Positions 35,929 through 45,650 of a stretch of 64,000 bases of DNA are shown piece after piece. The notes beneath the pieces were generated by a model that searched no databases, was not told the DNA's origin, and saw only the letters and a list, made by a program, of their open reading frames with translations. Every line of letters begins with the position of its first letter. The first letter of the stretch is position 1. The DNA comes from CAWANF01 sp963783355. GTDB taxonomy: Bacteria; Bacteroidota; Rhodothermia; Balneolales; DATFMH01. Location of the stretch: assembly GCA_963783355.1 (NCBI GenBank), contig CAWANF010000007.1, positions 62,001 to 126,000 on the forward strand, in the 5' to 3' direction. The translations under genes were made by a program, and so were the position numbers.

Positions 35929-38604
35929 CTACTCAGCCGATGTACCCAATGCAACGGGTACTGAACAAATAACCTCTGTGGCATTTTCGGGATCACTTAT
36001 AATATCCAGCGTACCATTAATCACCCGGGCACGATATTTCATAATCCTCATACCCATGCCCGTATTTTTCTCTTTTATTTTCCTTATACCCAAACCATTA
36101 TCTTTTATGTGCAACGTTATATTATTCTCGTCTTCTGAAATTATTATTCGCACGTCATTTGCTCTGCCATGCTTGACAGCATTACTGATGGCTTCTTGCG
36201 CTATGCGATATAAATGAAGAGCTATCACGTCGTCTCTCAAATGAATATGCCCATTCTCTTCAAAATGACATCTGATTCCAAATAATCGTTCCACATTGGA
36301 TGATAATTTTTCAAGGGCCGAAGTAATACCGTTCAATTCCAGTTCTAAAGGCACCAGCCCGCGAGCCAGGTTTCTGGCATATTGATCGGATTCCTGGATT
36401 AAATCAGAAATTTCCTGCACTTCGTCGGCACCGGGCAATGCGTTCGCTTTTAACTTTCTGGCCAGACTCTGACTTATCAGGCTTATTCCACTCAGCATTT
36501 GTCCCAACCCGTCGTGCAAATCCTGTCCGATTCGCCTCCTTTCCTGCTCGCTTATCTCCAGAATTTCCTGCTCCAGAGCCCTGCGTTCTGTGATATCACG
36601 AATAATAGCGGTGAATATTTTTTTCCCCTGAAGGTCTACTTCGCTCACAGCAATATCAATCGGGAAAGAATTTCCATCAGATCGCAGTCCAGGCATTTCC
36701 TTTCCTTTACCCGTCAGTTCATTGTTCTGTGAATAATGAATTAACCGATGAAATTCGGGATCATCCTCCGGTGTAAGCTTTGGAATCAGCTTTTTTATCT
36801 CCTTGCCATGAACTTCAGCGAAGGAATAACCAAACATTTGGGCAGCGGCACGGTTAAATGTCTTAATTTTTCCGGATTCATCAAACGTGATGATGGCATC
36901 AACCGTTGTTTCAAGGATGGTTCTGATTCTGGCTTCGCTGTCACGCAATTTTTGTTCAGATAGTTTCCGTTCTGTGACATCCGAAATCATGGTCAACAGG
37001 CATTTTTCTCCTTCCAATTCGATATCATCCATGGAGAGAAACACATCCCTTTCTTCACCTCTCTTGGTAATAAATTTCATCTCATAATTCTGAACATAAC
37101 CATGCTTATTTATTTCCTTGATCAATTTCCGCCTGTCGTCCCTTTTCGGCCATATTTTCAATTCCAGGGATGTCTTTCCAATCACCTCATTTTTTTTAAA
37201 ACCGGAGAAACGCATAAAACTTTCATTAGCTGAGTAAATGTATCCATCCCGCAATCGACTGATAGCAATAGGGTTAGGGGCGGCATTAAAAGCTTTTGAA
37301 AAACGGTTTTCGGATTTTTTTAGTTGTTCTTCGATCTCCTTGCGCTGAGTAATATCCAATATCTGGCCTACAAAATATTTTATGCGGCCCGACTCATCCT
37401 TCACTACCGAACTGCTCAGTAATGCCCATATAATTTTGCCGGATTTATTTATATATCTTTTTTCCAATTGATAGGTATTGATTTCACCAAGAAGCATCTT
37501 CCTGACAAATTCAACTTCTTTGGCTGAATCTTTAGGATGAGACAAATCTTTGAATGTCATTTCCAGCAATTCCACCTCCGAATAACCGAGTATTTCGCAC
37601 AACGCGGAATTAACATGGAGCAAATGTCCGTCCGGTGATACAATGGCCATCCCAATAGGTGCATTATCAAATGAACTGTGAAATCGATTTTCAGATTCTT
37701 TCAGAGATTGCTGGGTACCATATCGTTCAATGACCTGGCCGAGAATATTTGAAACATTCTGTAAATAATTGATGTCTTCTTCATCAAAGACTTCTTTTTT
37801 GTCTGAAAAGACTCCCAATATTCCATGTTTTGAATTGGTACCCGGAACCAATATACTTATGCCGCTCTGGATCTTATGATGCAGTAATAAATTAGATTTT
37901 TTAAACCTATTTTCGAGTTCATAGTCCATAACCACAACAGGCGTGCCGGTATTAAATGTAAATCCGGATTGAATATTTTCTGATACTTTGATTTTAAAAA
38001 CACCGGTTAGTCCCTTGTTCCATCCCAAACCATATTTCAGTATAAAACTCTTCTCATCAGGAAGATATTGAAGGTATTCAGCGAATTTAATTGGCAGAAC
38101 ATTCTTGATTTCATTCATTATATCATTAACAAAACGATCCATGTCCCGCATCGAAAGAGCCAGCATCCCCAGCCTGGAAATAGATTTTTGTTTTTTGTTA
38201 CTATCGGTAATTTTCTGCTGAATTTTCAGGTGATTTAATTTTTTTTCAGCGTGTTTTTCGGCGAATTCAATCTGAAGTTCCAATTCTTTACGTTGACAGG
38301 GGCTTACTATTATCTCATCCAAACCAACATTAACAGCAGAAGAAATGGTTCCGTTAATAATTTCATCAACATAGGCCACAATCGTCAGAAAATCACTGTA
38401 CTCCGATTCTCGAACACGGCGACAAAACTGCAAACAATTCTCATCTACCTTCGAAACAAAAATGATGATAGGAATTCTGTTTGTAATTGTTTCCCATATG
38501 GTATCATAGGAATCTGTAAATAGGATTTCGTGTCTGTGTTTTTTTAATACAGGCAGCAAATCTTCCTGATGACGGGCACTTTTGCCTAACAGATACGCTA
38601 CCAT
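35929..38604 (-). CDS. multi-PAS/GAF sensor histidine kinase (HisKA_3 type) with degenerate N-terminal receiver
   Basis: The 891-residue cytoplasmic kinase has no membrane segment. Order: residues 1-125 resemble a receiver fold but lack the phospho-acceptor Asp (IPIIIFVSKVDE); about 145-300 a GAF domain; three PAS domains (about 305-425, 430-550, 555-680); a HisKA_3 dimerisation domain with EQERRRIGQDLHDGLGQM (His697); and a HATPase with AQEAISNAVKHG (N box), DNGLGI and GMGMRIMKYRA. The third PAS resembles the FixL type, but the heme-ligand His is not at the aligned position. Soluble multi-PAS NarX/FixL-like kinases commonly sense redox, oxygen or metabolites. The cognate regulator is directly downstream. 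Confidence 0.92.
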   Translation of the reverse strand: MVAYLLGKSARHQEDLLPVLKKHRHEILFTDSYDTIWETITNRIPIIIFVSKVDENCLQFCRRVRESEYSDFLTIVAYVDEIINGTISSAVNVGLDEIIVSPCQRKELELQIEFAEKHAEKKLNHLKIQQKITDSNKKQKSISRLGMLALSMRDMDRFVNDIMNEIKNVLPIKFAEYLQYLPDEKSFILKYGLGWNKGLTGVFKIKVSENIQSGFTFNTGTPVVVMDYELENRFKKSNLLLHHKIQSGISILVPGTNSKHGILGVFSDKKEVFDEEDINYLQNVSNILGQVIERYGTQQSLKESENRFHSSFDNAPIGMAIVSPDGHLLHVNSALCEILGYSEVELLEMTFKDLSHPKDSAKEVEFVRKMLLGEINTYQLEKRYINKSGKIIWALLSSSVVKDESGRIKYFVGQILDITQRKEIEEQLKKSENRFSKAFNAAPNPIAISRLRDGYIYSANESFMRFSGFKKNEVIGKTSLELKIWPKRDDRRKLIKEINKHGYVQNYEMKFITKRGEERDVFLSMDDIELEGEKCLLTMISDVTERKLSEQKLRDSEARIRTILETTVDAIITFDESGKIKTFNRAAAQMFGYSFAEVHGKEIKKLIPKLTPEDDPEFHRLIHYSQNNELTGKGKEMPGLRSDGNSFPIDIAVSEVDLQGKKIFTAIIRDITERRALEQEILEISEQERRRIGQDLHDGLGQMLSGISLISQSLARKLKANALPGADEVQEISDLIQESDQYARNLARGLVPLELELNGITSALEKLSSNVERLFGIRCHFEENGHIHLRDDVIALHLYRIAQEAISNAVKHGRANDVRIIISEDENNITLHIKDNGLGIRKIKEKNTGMGMRIMKYRARVINGTLDIISDPENATEVICSVPVALGTSAE

Positions 38605-39225
38605 AAACTTTTTATATTTATGTTAATATTTCTGCTTCATATCAAAAAAAAGCATAGGGTTACAAAGGCCTCTTGTAGAAAATTGTATTACTTTTCGGCA
38701 ACTGCAATCACTAGCAAATGTATCTAATGTCACTTTCAGAAAGGAAATAAAGCGGCTGATACTATTCATTGTTACTCCCCCTTAAAACAATACAAGTTGA
38801 ATCCCTCCAACATGCCAGGGTTACGACTGATTCGCGATGGTTTCTAAATACTACTTTCGTATTGCTGTTTTTTTATTATTAAAAAAATGCATGCGTTCTA
38901 AAGGCTTCCGGCTAAACAGCAATAATACTATATCACCATTTGAATCAATAGCATTATGTACTTATTCTTAACAATAACAATCATATAAATTAAAATCCAA
39001 ATTAGATTGCTTTAAATATGAACCGATTATAAGGCAATCCACCCCCCCCTATGCTTTGCACAGTTTGCCCAATCAGCCTTTTTGCACTGATTTTAAAAAA
39101 AACTGCTTATTAGAATAATACAATAATCGCAATTGTTTGTGGTTCATGCGTGTTTATCAGTTCATAAATAGAGAAATTATTTATGATGACTCAAACGTAA
39201 GAGAGATGCAATTGAATCGACAGCC
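38605..39225. other. 621-bp divergent intergenic region between histidine kinase and ABC efflux operon
   Basis: No convincing gene is seen. The stretch is AT-rich and must hold the promoters of the kinase (- strand) and efflux operon (+ strand). Visible landmarks are an inverted repeat GATTGC / GCAATC (39005-39010 with 39034-39039), a run of eight C (39042-39049) directly after it, and a long AT-rich stretch. Its unusual length allows a regulatory RNA, but none was identified. Confidence 0.5.
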
Positions 39226-39945
39226 ATGGGTAAGCAGCCAATATTTCGAATTCAAAATATCAGCAAGGCATATATACAGGGCGAAATGATAACCCCGGTA
39301 CTGGAAGATGTAAACCTGGATGTTTTTGAAAGTGATTTCATTGCCCTGATGGGCCCCTCCGGTTCAGGTAAATCAACACTTTTAAATATCATATCGGGAC
39401 TTGATTATCCATCGGGAGGCGATATTTTAATGAATGGGGAAAGTATCATAGGGCTTACCGAAACCGAACTGTCCCGTTGGAGGCTGAATAACATCGGCTT
39501 TATTTTTCAGCAGTATCACCTGATGCCCGTTCTGACCGCTTTCGAAAACGTGGAAATGCCTCTCTTACTTTTTGATATGAACCGCAAAGAACGGCGGGAT
39601 CGCGTGATGGCAGCCCTGGAAATCGTAGGTTTACTGCACAGAGTTCAATATTACCCGAGGCAACTTTCCGGCGGACAACAACAGCGGGTTTGTATTGCAC
39701 GGGCAATCGTGACGGATCCGGTTATCATAATCGGGGACGAACCCACTGGAAACCTCGATTACCGTTCTACCGACGATGTGCTTGAACTTTTTGATATCCT
39801 GAATGGAGATTTAAAAAAAACAATCATCATAGTCACGCACGACCCGCATGCCGCAAAACGGGCAAAAACAATCGAACAACTTGAAAAGGGCATTCTTCTC
39901 GAAACCGGTGAAATGAAATATTTACGTCCGGACGAATTGAATTGA
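39226..39945 (+). CDS. ABC transporter ATP-binding protein (LolD/MacB type)
   Basis: The 239-residue ATPase has Walker A GPSGSGKST (about residues 45-53), Q loop FIFQQYHLMP, signature LSGGQQQRVCIARAI, Walker B VIIIGDEPTGNLD and the His switch VTHD. Sequence style (NISKAY..GEMITPVLEDV) is that of the MacB/LolD/FtsE group, which drives transenvelope mechanotransmission rather than transport through the permease. It heads a five-gene + strand unit: ATPase, two FtsX-type permeases, TolC-like protein and membrane-fusion protein. No strong ribosome site precedes ATG 39226. Confidence 0.93.
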   Translation: MGKQPIFRIQNISKAYIQGEMITPVLEDVNLDVFESDFIALMGPSGSGKSTLLNIISGLDYPSGGDILMNGESIIGLTETELSRWRLNNIGFIFQQYHLMPVLTAFENVEMPLLLFDMNRKERRDRVMAALEIVGLLHRVQYYPRQLSGGQQQRVCIARAIVTDPVIIIGDEPTGNLDYRSTDDVLELFDILNGDLKKTIIIVTHDPHAAKRAKTIEQLEKGILLETGEMKYLRPDELN

Positions 39946-39955
39946 CGATGAAATA

Positions 39956-41119
39956 ATGAAATGGTTTCATGTCATATTTAAAAATTTATTAAGAAACTGG
40001 CATCGTACGATACTGACTATGATTGCCGTTGCTCTCGCATTGTTCATCTTCACGATGCTCCAAACCATTATCACCGCCCTGGAAATACAGGTTTCCAGGG
40101 GGCCCGGGGAAACAAGACTCGGTGTAATGGAAAAATTCGGGGGACCACGCACACAACTCCCCTATAGCTACTGGAGACAGCTGAATCGCTTCAAACATGT
40201 TTCAGCCAGTACTCTTATGGGTTACACGATAGTCAGTGTCGGCTGGACGGATATATACTATATCGCCCGGTTAGTTGACCCAGAAAGCTACCGGGAAGTA
40301 TTCAGAACAGCTGCCAATATCATTCCCAGAAGCCAATACGACCAGTTTGTAAAGACAAAAAACGGGGTACTTGTAGGGGTTGAAATCATTCGGAAATACG
40401 GTTGGAAAATTGGTGACAACATCACGCTGAAGTCTCTGTTGCATAACGTAAAATTAAATATGGTGATCTGTGGAATACTGAGAGACGATAGTAATTCAGG
40501 TAACAAACAGCTGGAAACACAGATGTTAATAAACTGGAATTATTATGACGGCTTATTAGAAAATCCCGGTAAAGTTAATGTCTACTGGGTCTTGCTGGAC
40601 AGTCCCGTCAGTACGCTGCCGGTCATCAAAGAAATAACAGACTATTATAAAAATGGCCCTATGCAGGTAAGTGTGGAAACAGAAAGCTCCATGATGTCGA
40701 GGATCACCTCGTTTACTGCCACTATTCAACTCATCATCCAGGTAATCTCAAGTGTCGTTTTATTCACCATCCTGATGATCACTATCAATACGATTGCTCT
40801 GTCCATGAGGGAACGAACGAAGGAAATAGCCCTTATGAAAGCCATGGGTTTTACACCCAAAATCATATTATGGATGATCATTTCCGAATCCCTGTTTATC
40901 TCTTTAATTTCAGGATTCATCGGCATCTTTTCGGCTTTTTTACTCTTCAATTTAAGAGGTGCTATTCTGTTGCTGGGGATCACATTCGATTTCGTAGTGA
41001 CCCCAAATATTATCATTATCGGCATTCTTATTTCTTTGTCGTTAGGGCTGATAAGTGGAATGGTGCCGGCCTATTACGCATCAAGGGTAAACGTTATCAA
41101 ATCGCTGCATAATCTATGA
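39956..41119 (+). CDS. FtsX/MacB-like ABC permease, first of two
   Basis: The 387-residue protein has the MacB/FtsX topology: one N-terminal membrane helix (RTILTMIAVALALFIFTML), a large periplasmic domain (about residues 40-255), then three C-terminal membrane helices with SMRERTKEIALMKAMGFTPKII, the typical coupling segment, and a final AYYASRVNVIKSLHNL. It starts 10 bp after the ATPase and its stop overlaps the second permease start by four bases (ATGA). The two permeases are presumably a heterodimer. Confidence 0.92.
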   Translation: MKWFHVIFKNLLRNWHRTILTMIAVALALFIFTMLQTIITALEIQVSRGPGETRLGVMEKFGGPRTQLPYSYWRQLNRFKHVSASTLMGYTIVSVGWTDIYYIARLVDPESYREVFRTAANIIPRSQYDQFVKTKNGVLVGVEIIRKYGWKIGDNITLKSLLHNVKLNMVICGILRDDSNSGNKQLETQMLINWNYYDGLLENPGKVNVYWVLLDSPVSTLPVIKEITDYYKNGPMQVSVETESSMMSRITSFTATIQLIIQVISSVVLFTILMITINTIALSMRERTKEIALMKAMGFTPKIILWMIISESLFISLISGFIGIFSAFLLFNLRGAILLLGITFDFVVTPNIIIIGILISLSLGLISGMVPAYYASRVNVIKSLHNL

Positions 41120-42273
41120 AAATTCCATTGCAGTATATCATCCGCAGCTTGCTGCAGCGAAAGTCATCGACATTCATGACCATCGCATCCTTCACACTGG
41201 TTGTATTAGCACTTATCGCATTGCTTTCAATGCTCGAAGGAGTCAATAAGGTTTTGATTAACGCAGGAAAGCCGGATCGCCTGTTTGTAATAAATGAAAA
41301 TGCGACAAATGAAAATCAGAGCCGCCTGTCTAAAAAAGAATCGTTGATATTATCGACCTATCCGGAAATCAGATTGGATGCTAATGCACGTCCTATGATC
41401 TCTGAAGAGATTGTGAAAACTACGTATATCGAAAAAAACAGCTCTATTCGTATTCAGACAAATTTTCGCGGCGTTGATCTCGATAATGCCCTTAAAGTTC
41501 ATTACGGACTCAAATTAATAGCCGGAAGAATGTTTAATCCTGATGCTCCGAATGAAGTTATCATCGGCAAAAGCATTTATAATGGTTTAGATATCGACAC
41601 GGGCGAACAATTCACTTCTCAAAATATGAAATGGACAATTGTCGGCATTTTTGAGGATAACGGTTCCATCTTTGAATCTGAGGTCTGGACTTCCCGTACT
41701 AATATGGAACTACTTTCCGGAAGCACTGATATTTCCAGCATTTGGGTCCTGGTAAAAAATCCCCAATTAACTGATTCACTGGTAAATTCTCTCAATAACA
41801 ATCAGTCTCTTTCCGTTTTTGCCATTTCAGAACAGGATTATTTTAAACAGGGAACCACAGCTTCCCGGGGATTTCTTGCTCTTACGTGGTTCATTACCAT
41901 CATGATGTCGATTGGTGCCATATTCAGTGCTATGAATACCATGTTTGCATCTTTGTCAGACCGTGCCGGTGAATTAGCTGCGTTGCGCGCTATTGGATTC
42001 CAGGTACGTTCTATTCGATTAGCAACACTCATCGAATCGTCTGTCATGTCAATAACGGGAGGGATCATCGCTTCGTTGATATCAATTTCCCTTAACGGCA
42101 TCACGTTCCGGACACTCATGACAGGACTGGGATATGTCACTTTCCAAATAACGGTGACACCTTTTTTAATTACAACCGGATTACTGTTTGCCACCTTTAT
42201 GGGAGTTTTAGGCGGTTGGATTCCGGCTCGCCATGCGACGAGAATACCCATTATTGAAGCTCTAAACGAATAA
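41116..42273 (+). CDS. FtsX/MacB-like ABC permease, second of two
   Basis: The 385-residue protein has the same layout as its upstream neighbour: N-terminal membrane helix (STFMTIASFTLVVLALIALL), periplasmic domain, and three C-terminal helices with LSDRAGELAALRAIGFQVRSIR and a final GGWIPARHATRIPIIEALNE. Its ATG overlaps the first permease stop as ATGA, indicating coupled translation and a heterodimeric transporter. With the ATPase, TolC-like protein and adaptor it forms an entire efflux system spanning both membranes. The substrate is unknown. Confidence 0.92.
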   Translation: MKIPLQYIIRSLLQRKSSTFMTIASFTLVVLALIALLSMLEGVNKVLINAGKPDRLFVINENATNENQSRLSKKESLILSTYPEIRLDANARPMISEEIVKTTYIEKNSSIRIQTNFRGVDLDNALKVHYGLKLIAGRMFNPDAPNEVIIGKSIYNGLDIDTGEQFTSQNMKWTIVGIFEDNGSIFESEVWTSRTNMELLSGSTDISSIWVLVKNPQLTDSLVNSLNNNQSLSVFAISEQDYFKQGTTASRGFLALTWFITIMMSIGAIFSAMNTMFASLSDRAGELAALRAIGFQVRSIRLATLIESSVMSITGGIIASLISISLNGITFRTLMTGLGYVTFQITVTPFLITTGLLFATFMGVLGGWIPARHATRIPIIEALNE

Positions 42274-42284
42274 AGGAATTCATA

Positions 42285-43684
42285 ATGATTCTATGGAAAA
42301 ACAAATTGAACTTCTTTAGTATCCGATTATTACTCCTGTCTATTTTCGTCTCATTCTGTGTTAATGCCGAAGCTCAGGAAGTACCGGTCAAAGAACTTTC
42401 TCTGCACGATGCTATTCAGTTAGCCGTCAAAAAGAATAACACTATTCAGCAACAGTATTTCCAAATTGAAGCAGCCAGACAACGATTGAATTTTCAAAAA
42501 GCAGATCTGTATCCTGTCCTTGATATTCAGACCGGACTTAGTCACGCCAATGAAGCATCGAGAATCCCGGTGGAATTTTTAAGTGATACGGTTCTGGCAA
42601 AATTGGGAACGCAAAACACCTTAGTTGCACGCCTGCAACTTCATCAGACATTAACAAATTTCGGCAAAACCAAACATAGCATTGCCGCTGTTCGCTATGA
42701 GCTGGAGTCACAAAAAATGCGGTACAAACAGCTGTTAAATAATGTCACCAATACGGTAAAACAGGAATATTTCAAAGCAATACTGTACCAAAAACTCGAC
42801 AGTTTATACAACTCCCTGATCCCTGTCAGTGAAAAACTGGCCGAAATTAATGACGAACGTTTAAAAAATGGCGTTGCCCTAACGCCGGAAATCCTTAGGA
42901 CACAGGTCGATTTGCAAAATCTGATTGCCCGTAAAGCTAAAGCGTTAAATGAATGGAATAAAAGCCATGCACAGCTTTCTATCCTCATCGGTCAGGAAAC
43001 ATTTTCTGTCTCCGGTTCTGAAAAAATACCTGAAATAAATCAATCGGTGAACATGCTCAGTTTTTACCATGAAATTTTGAATCGGGCCTTGCTTGAAAGA
43101 CAGGATATCAAAGTGCTTGAACTGCAGCAGAAAAAGCAAAAAGAGCTGGGAACGGTCGCAACCGCCCAAAAACATCCGAATTTATTATTATACGGCGATT
43201 TTTCTTATTTCGGCCCAGAGGCTTTTGGCTATTATTCGAATTTAAGCAGCCGGGGGCTCAAAAATTATAACTGGCGCATTGGTTTAACACTCAATTATAC
43301 CATATTTGACGGCTTCCGATCACGGTCCCAAAAAAAGAAGCTATCGCATTACGAAAAAGTTACCGGGAAGCGACAGATAACCTCAAAATGGAAATTGGCG
43401 GGCAAATTCGATCTATTTTAAGCGAGTTGAACAATTTGGGAGCCCTTTTGAATAGAAACAAGCTGGTTTATAAACAAGCAAAAAGTAGCCTTGATATATA
43501 TAAAGCCTCTTACAAAAACGGATCTGTTTCCGAACAGGTTTATACCGAAGCCCTGATACCGACAGCCTATGCCAAAGCTTCATTGCTTGAAACCCAATTT
43601 CAAATGACACTGGCTTTATTTGAACTGGAACAAATTGCCGGTGGAAACTTACCGGAATCACTGTATAAACGACCAAATGAATGA
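42285..43684 (+). CDS. TolC-like outer-membrane efflux protein, split by a -1 frameshift at A AAA AAG
   Basis: Frames 42285-43421 and (second part up to) 43684 encode one outer membrane efflux protein of about 465 residues. The first has a signal peptide (ending VNAEA) and the repeated TolC coiled-coil/strand pattern up to NYTIFDGFRSRSQKK; the second continues the last coiled coil (NLKMEIGGQIRSILSELNN) and ends ELEQIAGGNLPESLYK. The continuity is restored if one A is added to the seven-A run 43330-43336, giving SQKKEAIALRKSYREATDNLKMEI. The run lies in CAA AAA AAG, so A AAA AAG at 43331-43337 is a classical -1 slippery heptamer in the right phase. It may be a sequence error, a recent mutation or programmed slippage. 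The partner permeases and adaptor are adjacent. Confidence 0.85.
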
Positions 43685-43722
43685 TCCCAAAATGACCCAG
43701 AAACCTCTTAATTCCATTGGAT

Positions 43723-44865
43723 ATGATTCAATCTGAAGCAACCGAAAGAAATAAAAAAAAGAAAGAGTTTCAGGAGCTGACTAACAGATTGGTTAGAAGC
43801 AGGGAAGAAACATCTCAAAAGAGAAAAAGGAAAAGGATTTTAAAAATTGCGGTAACATTAATAATCATAGCGGGCGGGGTTTTTCTCTGGTTCATGTTGA
43901 AATCTATTCCGGTAGAAGTTTCTTATGTGTCATATCAACGTGTAGGAACAGCTGCTCAACCTATTTTACGCCTGAGTGGGTATATCACTTATCCGCAAAT
44001 TTCTACAATTGGATCAACCATGTCGGCGCCTGTGCAAGAAGTACCGATTTCAGAAGGTGATAGTGTAAAATCGGGAGCTGTTTTAGCCCGTTTTGATCAG
44101 ACAGAATTACTGGCGCAGAAAAAAATTCAGGAAATAGGATTGCAAAATATTCAACAGACCTTGAACCGTACAGAACGTCTCCATACCGCAGGGGCAGCTT
44201 CAGATGCCGATTTACAGAATGTTCAATCGCAATTTGAAAAAGCCCGGGCCGATCTCGATTTACTCAAAGCAAAATTGAAAGCTACGACTGTTTATGCTCC
44301 TTTCGACGGCTTGATCATAGAAAAATTGGTAAATATTGGGGAAATACCTGCCCATGGAATATGCCGGATAGCGGATAACTCGATGACACTTGTGGCCGTA
44401 GATGTAGGGCAGGAAGATATTAACAAAATCTCATCCATTCAGCCGGCTGTGGTTACCCTCGACGCCTATCCCGATATCGAATATGCTGCTCAAATTTATA
44501 AGATTATGCCAACGGCCAACCAGGCAAAAAACACTATTCCTGTACTCATCCACATTCTGAAACCGGATTCTTATTTTCGTCCGCAGATGAGTGCTAAAGT
44601 CTTTTTTGTCAACAAACAAATAAAGGATAATCAAAAAGTAAGAAGCGTTTTATCGGTTGAAAAAAGTGCCATATTTCAATCAGGCGGACAATCCTATGTC
44701 TGGAGAATTCGACGTGGACGTGTATACAAGCAACAGATAAAGACCGGGGAACAGTATGGCGATAATATTCAAATACTGGACGGGCTGGAGGCTGATGAGC
44801 GAATCGTGGCAAATGAAGCGAAATATAAACTCAAAAATAGAAGCAGGGTTTCTTTAGCCCAGTAA
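43723..44865 (+). CDS. membrane-fusion (periplasmic adaptor) protein, HlyD/MacA-like
   Basis: The 380-residue protein has a basic cytoplasmic N-terminus (residues 1-45), one membrane helix (IAVTLIIIAGGVFLWFML), a split lipoyl domain (SAPVQEVPISEGDSVKSGAVLARFD and YAPFDGLIIEKLVNIGE) around a coiled-coil hairpin, a beta-barrel and a membrane-proximal domain. It links the inner-membrane ABC permeases to the TolC-like protein. The frame opens with TTG at 43717, but ATG 43723 is the more usual start; neither has a clear ribosome site. It ends the efflux operon, with its stop one base from the stop of the convergent BCAM0308-family gene. Confidence 0.92.
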   Translation: MIQSEATERNKKKKEFQELTNRLVRSREETSQKRKRKRILKIAVTLIIIAGGVFLWFMLKSIPVEVSYVSYQRVGTAAQPILRLSGYITYPQISTIGSTMSAPVQEVPISEGDSVKSGAVLARFDQTELLAQKKIQEIGLQNIQQTLNRTERLHTAGAASDADLQNVQSQFEKARADLDLLKAKLKATTVYAPFDGLIIEKLVNIGEIPAHGICRIADNSMTLVAVDVGQEDINKISSIQPAVVTLDAYPDIEYAAQIYKIMPTANQAKNTIPVLIHILKPDSYFRPQMSAKVFFVNKQIKDNQKVRSVLSVEKSAIFQSGGQSYVWRIRRGRVYKQQIKTGEQYGDNIQILDGLEADERIVANEAKYKLKNRSRVSLAQ

Positions 44866-44866
44866 A

Positions 44867-45349
44867 TCAACGTTCCCAGATGACACGCAGACGTGTTTCA
44901 GAATCCTCATATTTATAATCTAACGATCCCTCATAGGCACGGAATAACGCATCTCCGATTCTCCGGGCAATATGAATCCCCGTTGTGGTAATAATTTTGG
45001 ACTCTTTTCGGTCGGCAATAGACATTATACGTTCCATCGGATGCTCAGTACTCTCTGTTTTTTCAATGTTTCTAACCAGGTTTAATATCTCATTTCGATG
45101 TTCATTGAAAAAATCACCGACAATTTCGATGAATCCGGCCGGATTATTTTCAGCTATTCTCTTGCAGGCCGAACATTCAATATAATTAGCTGATTCAGGA
45201 ACCAAATTCCATGTCCAGCGCCCATTCGAATATACTGCGTGACACCTCGAACAAACAGTCGGATCCGGCCATTTTTCATCATTTCGATACGTATCATGAC
45301 GCTTTTCAACCAACAAACGATCGCGACGCTCAAATCTTCCTTTTTCCAT
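44867..45349 (-). CDS. BCAM0308-family zinc-ribbon protein
   Basis: The 160-residue soluble protein begins with an Arg/Glu-rich segment (RRDRLLVEKRHDTYR), followed by two CxxC pairs (CSRCHAVY near residue 33 and CSACKR near residue 60) that should bind one zinc, and a C-terminal alpha/beta part with EHPMERIMSIADR, TTTGIHIARRIGDALFRAYEG and RLRVIWER. This pattern matches what I know as the BCAM0308 family, named from a gene in the low-oxygen-activated locus of Burkholderia cenocepacia; its biochemical role is unknown. It may bind RNA, ribosome or nucleic acid. It is transcribed toward the adaptor gene with a 1-bp gap. Its presence supports a low-oxygen interpretation of this window. Confidence 0.75.
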   Translation of the reverse strand: MEKGRFERRDRLLVEKRHDTYRNDEKWPDPTVCSRCHAVYSNGRWTWNLVPESANYIECSACKRIAENNPAGFIEIVGDFFNEHRNEILNLVRNIEKTESTEHPMERIMSIADRKESKIITTTGIHIARRIGDALFRAYEGSLDYKYEDSETRLRVIWER

Positions 45350-45650
45350 AAGTCATAGAACTGAATATTAATATGGTACTGTATATAAGTATAATAAAAG
45401 TAGTTATATATACACACATTGAACCTAAGAGAGGGTAAAGAGATTGATTACGTAATAAAAATCCGGATATTTTTGTCAGGAATTCTTTTTAAAAACGAAA
45501 CTTAATATTAAAAAAATGTAATCATTATGAAGATTTTACCGCACGGATTAAATAATGAATTGAGTTAAGAAACTGATATGACTAGGGTTTCTAATAAAAA
45601 ATCTATTTAAGAATATTTGAATTTTTAATTTTTTTTAATATTATTGTATG

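Noticed and set aside
36590..36960. Third PAS of the kinase as a FixL-type haem oxygen sensor
   Set aside because: Alignment around the FixL haem His and the distal Arg does not place His at the ligand position; haem cannot be claimed.
44867..45349. BCAM0308-family gene as an anti-sigma or DksA-type zinc-finger regulator
   Set aside because: The CxxC spacing and the C-terminal IHIARRIGDALFRAYEG block do not match DksA/TraR or anti-sigma families.
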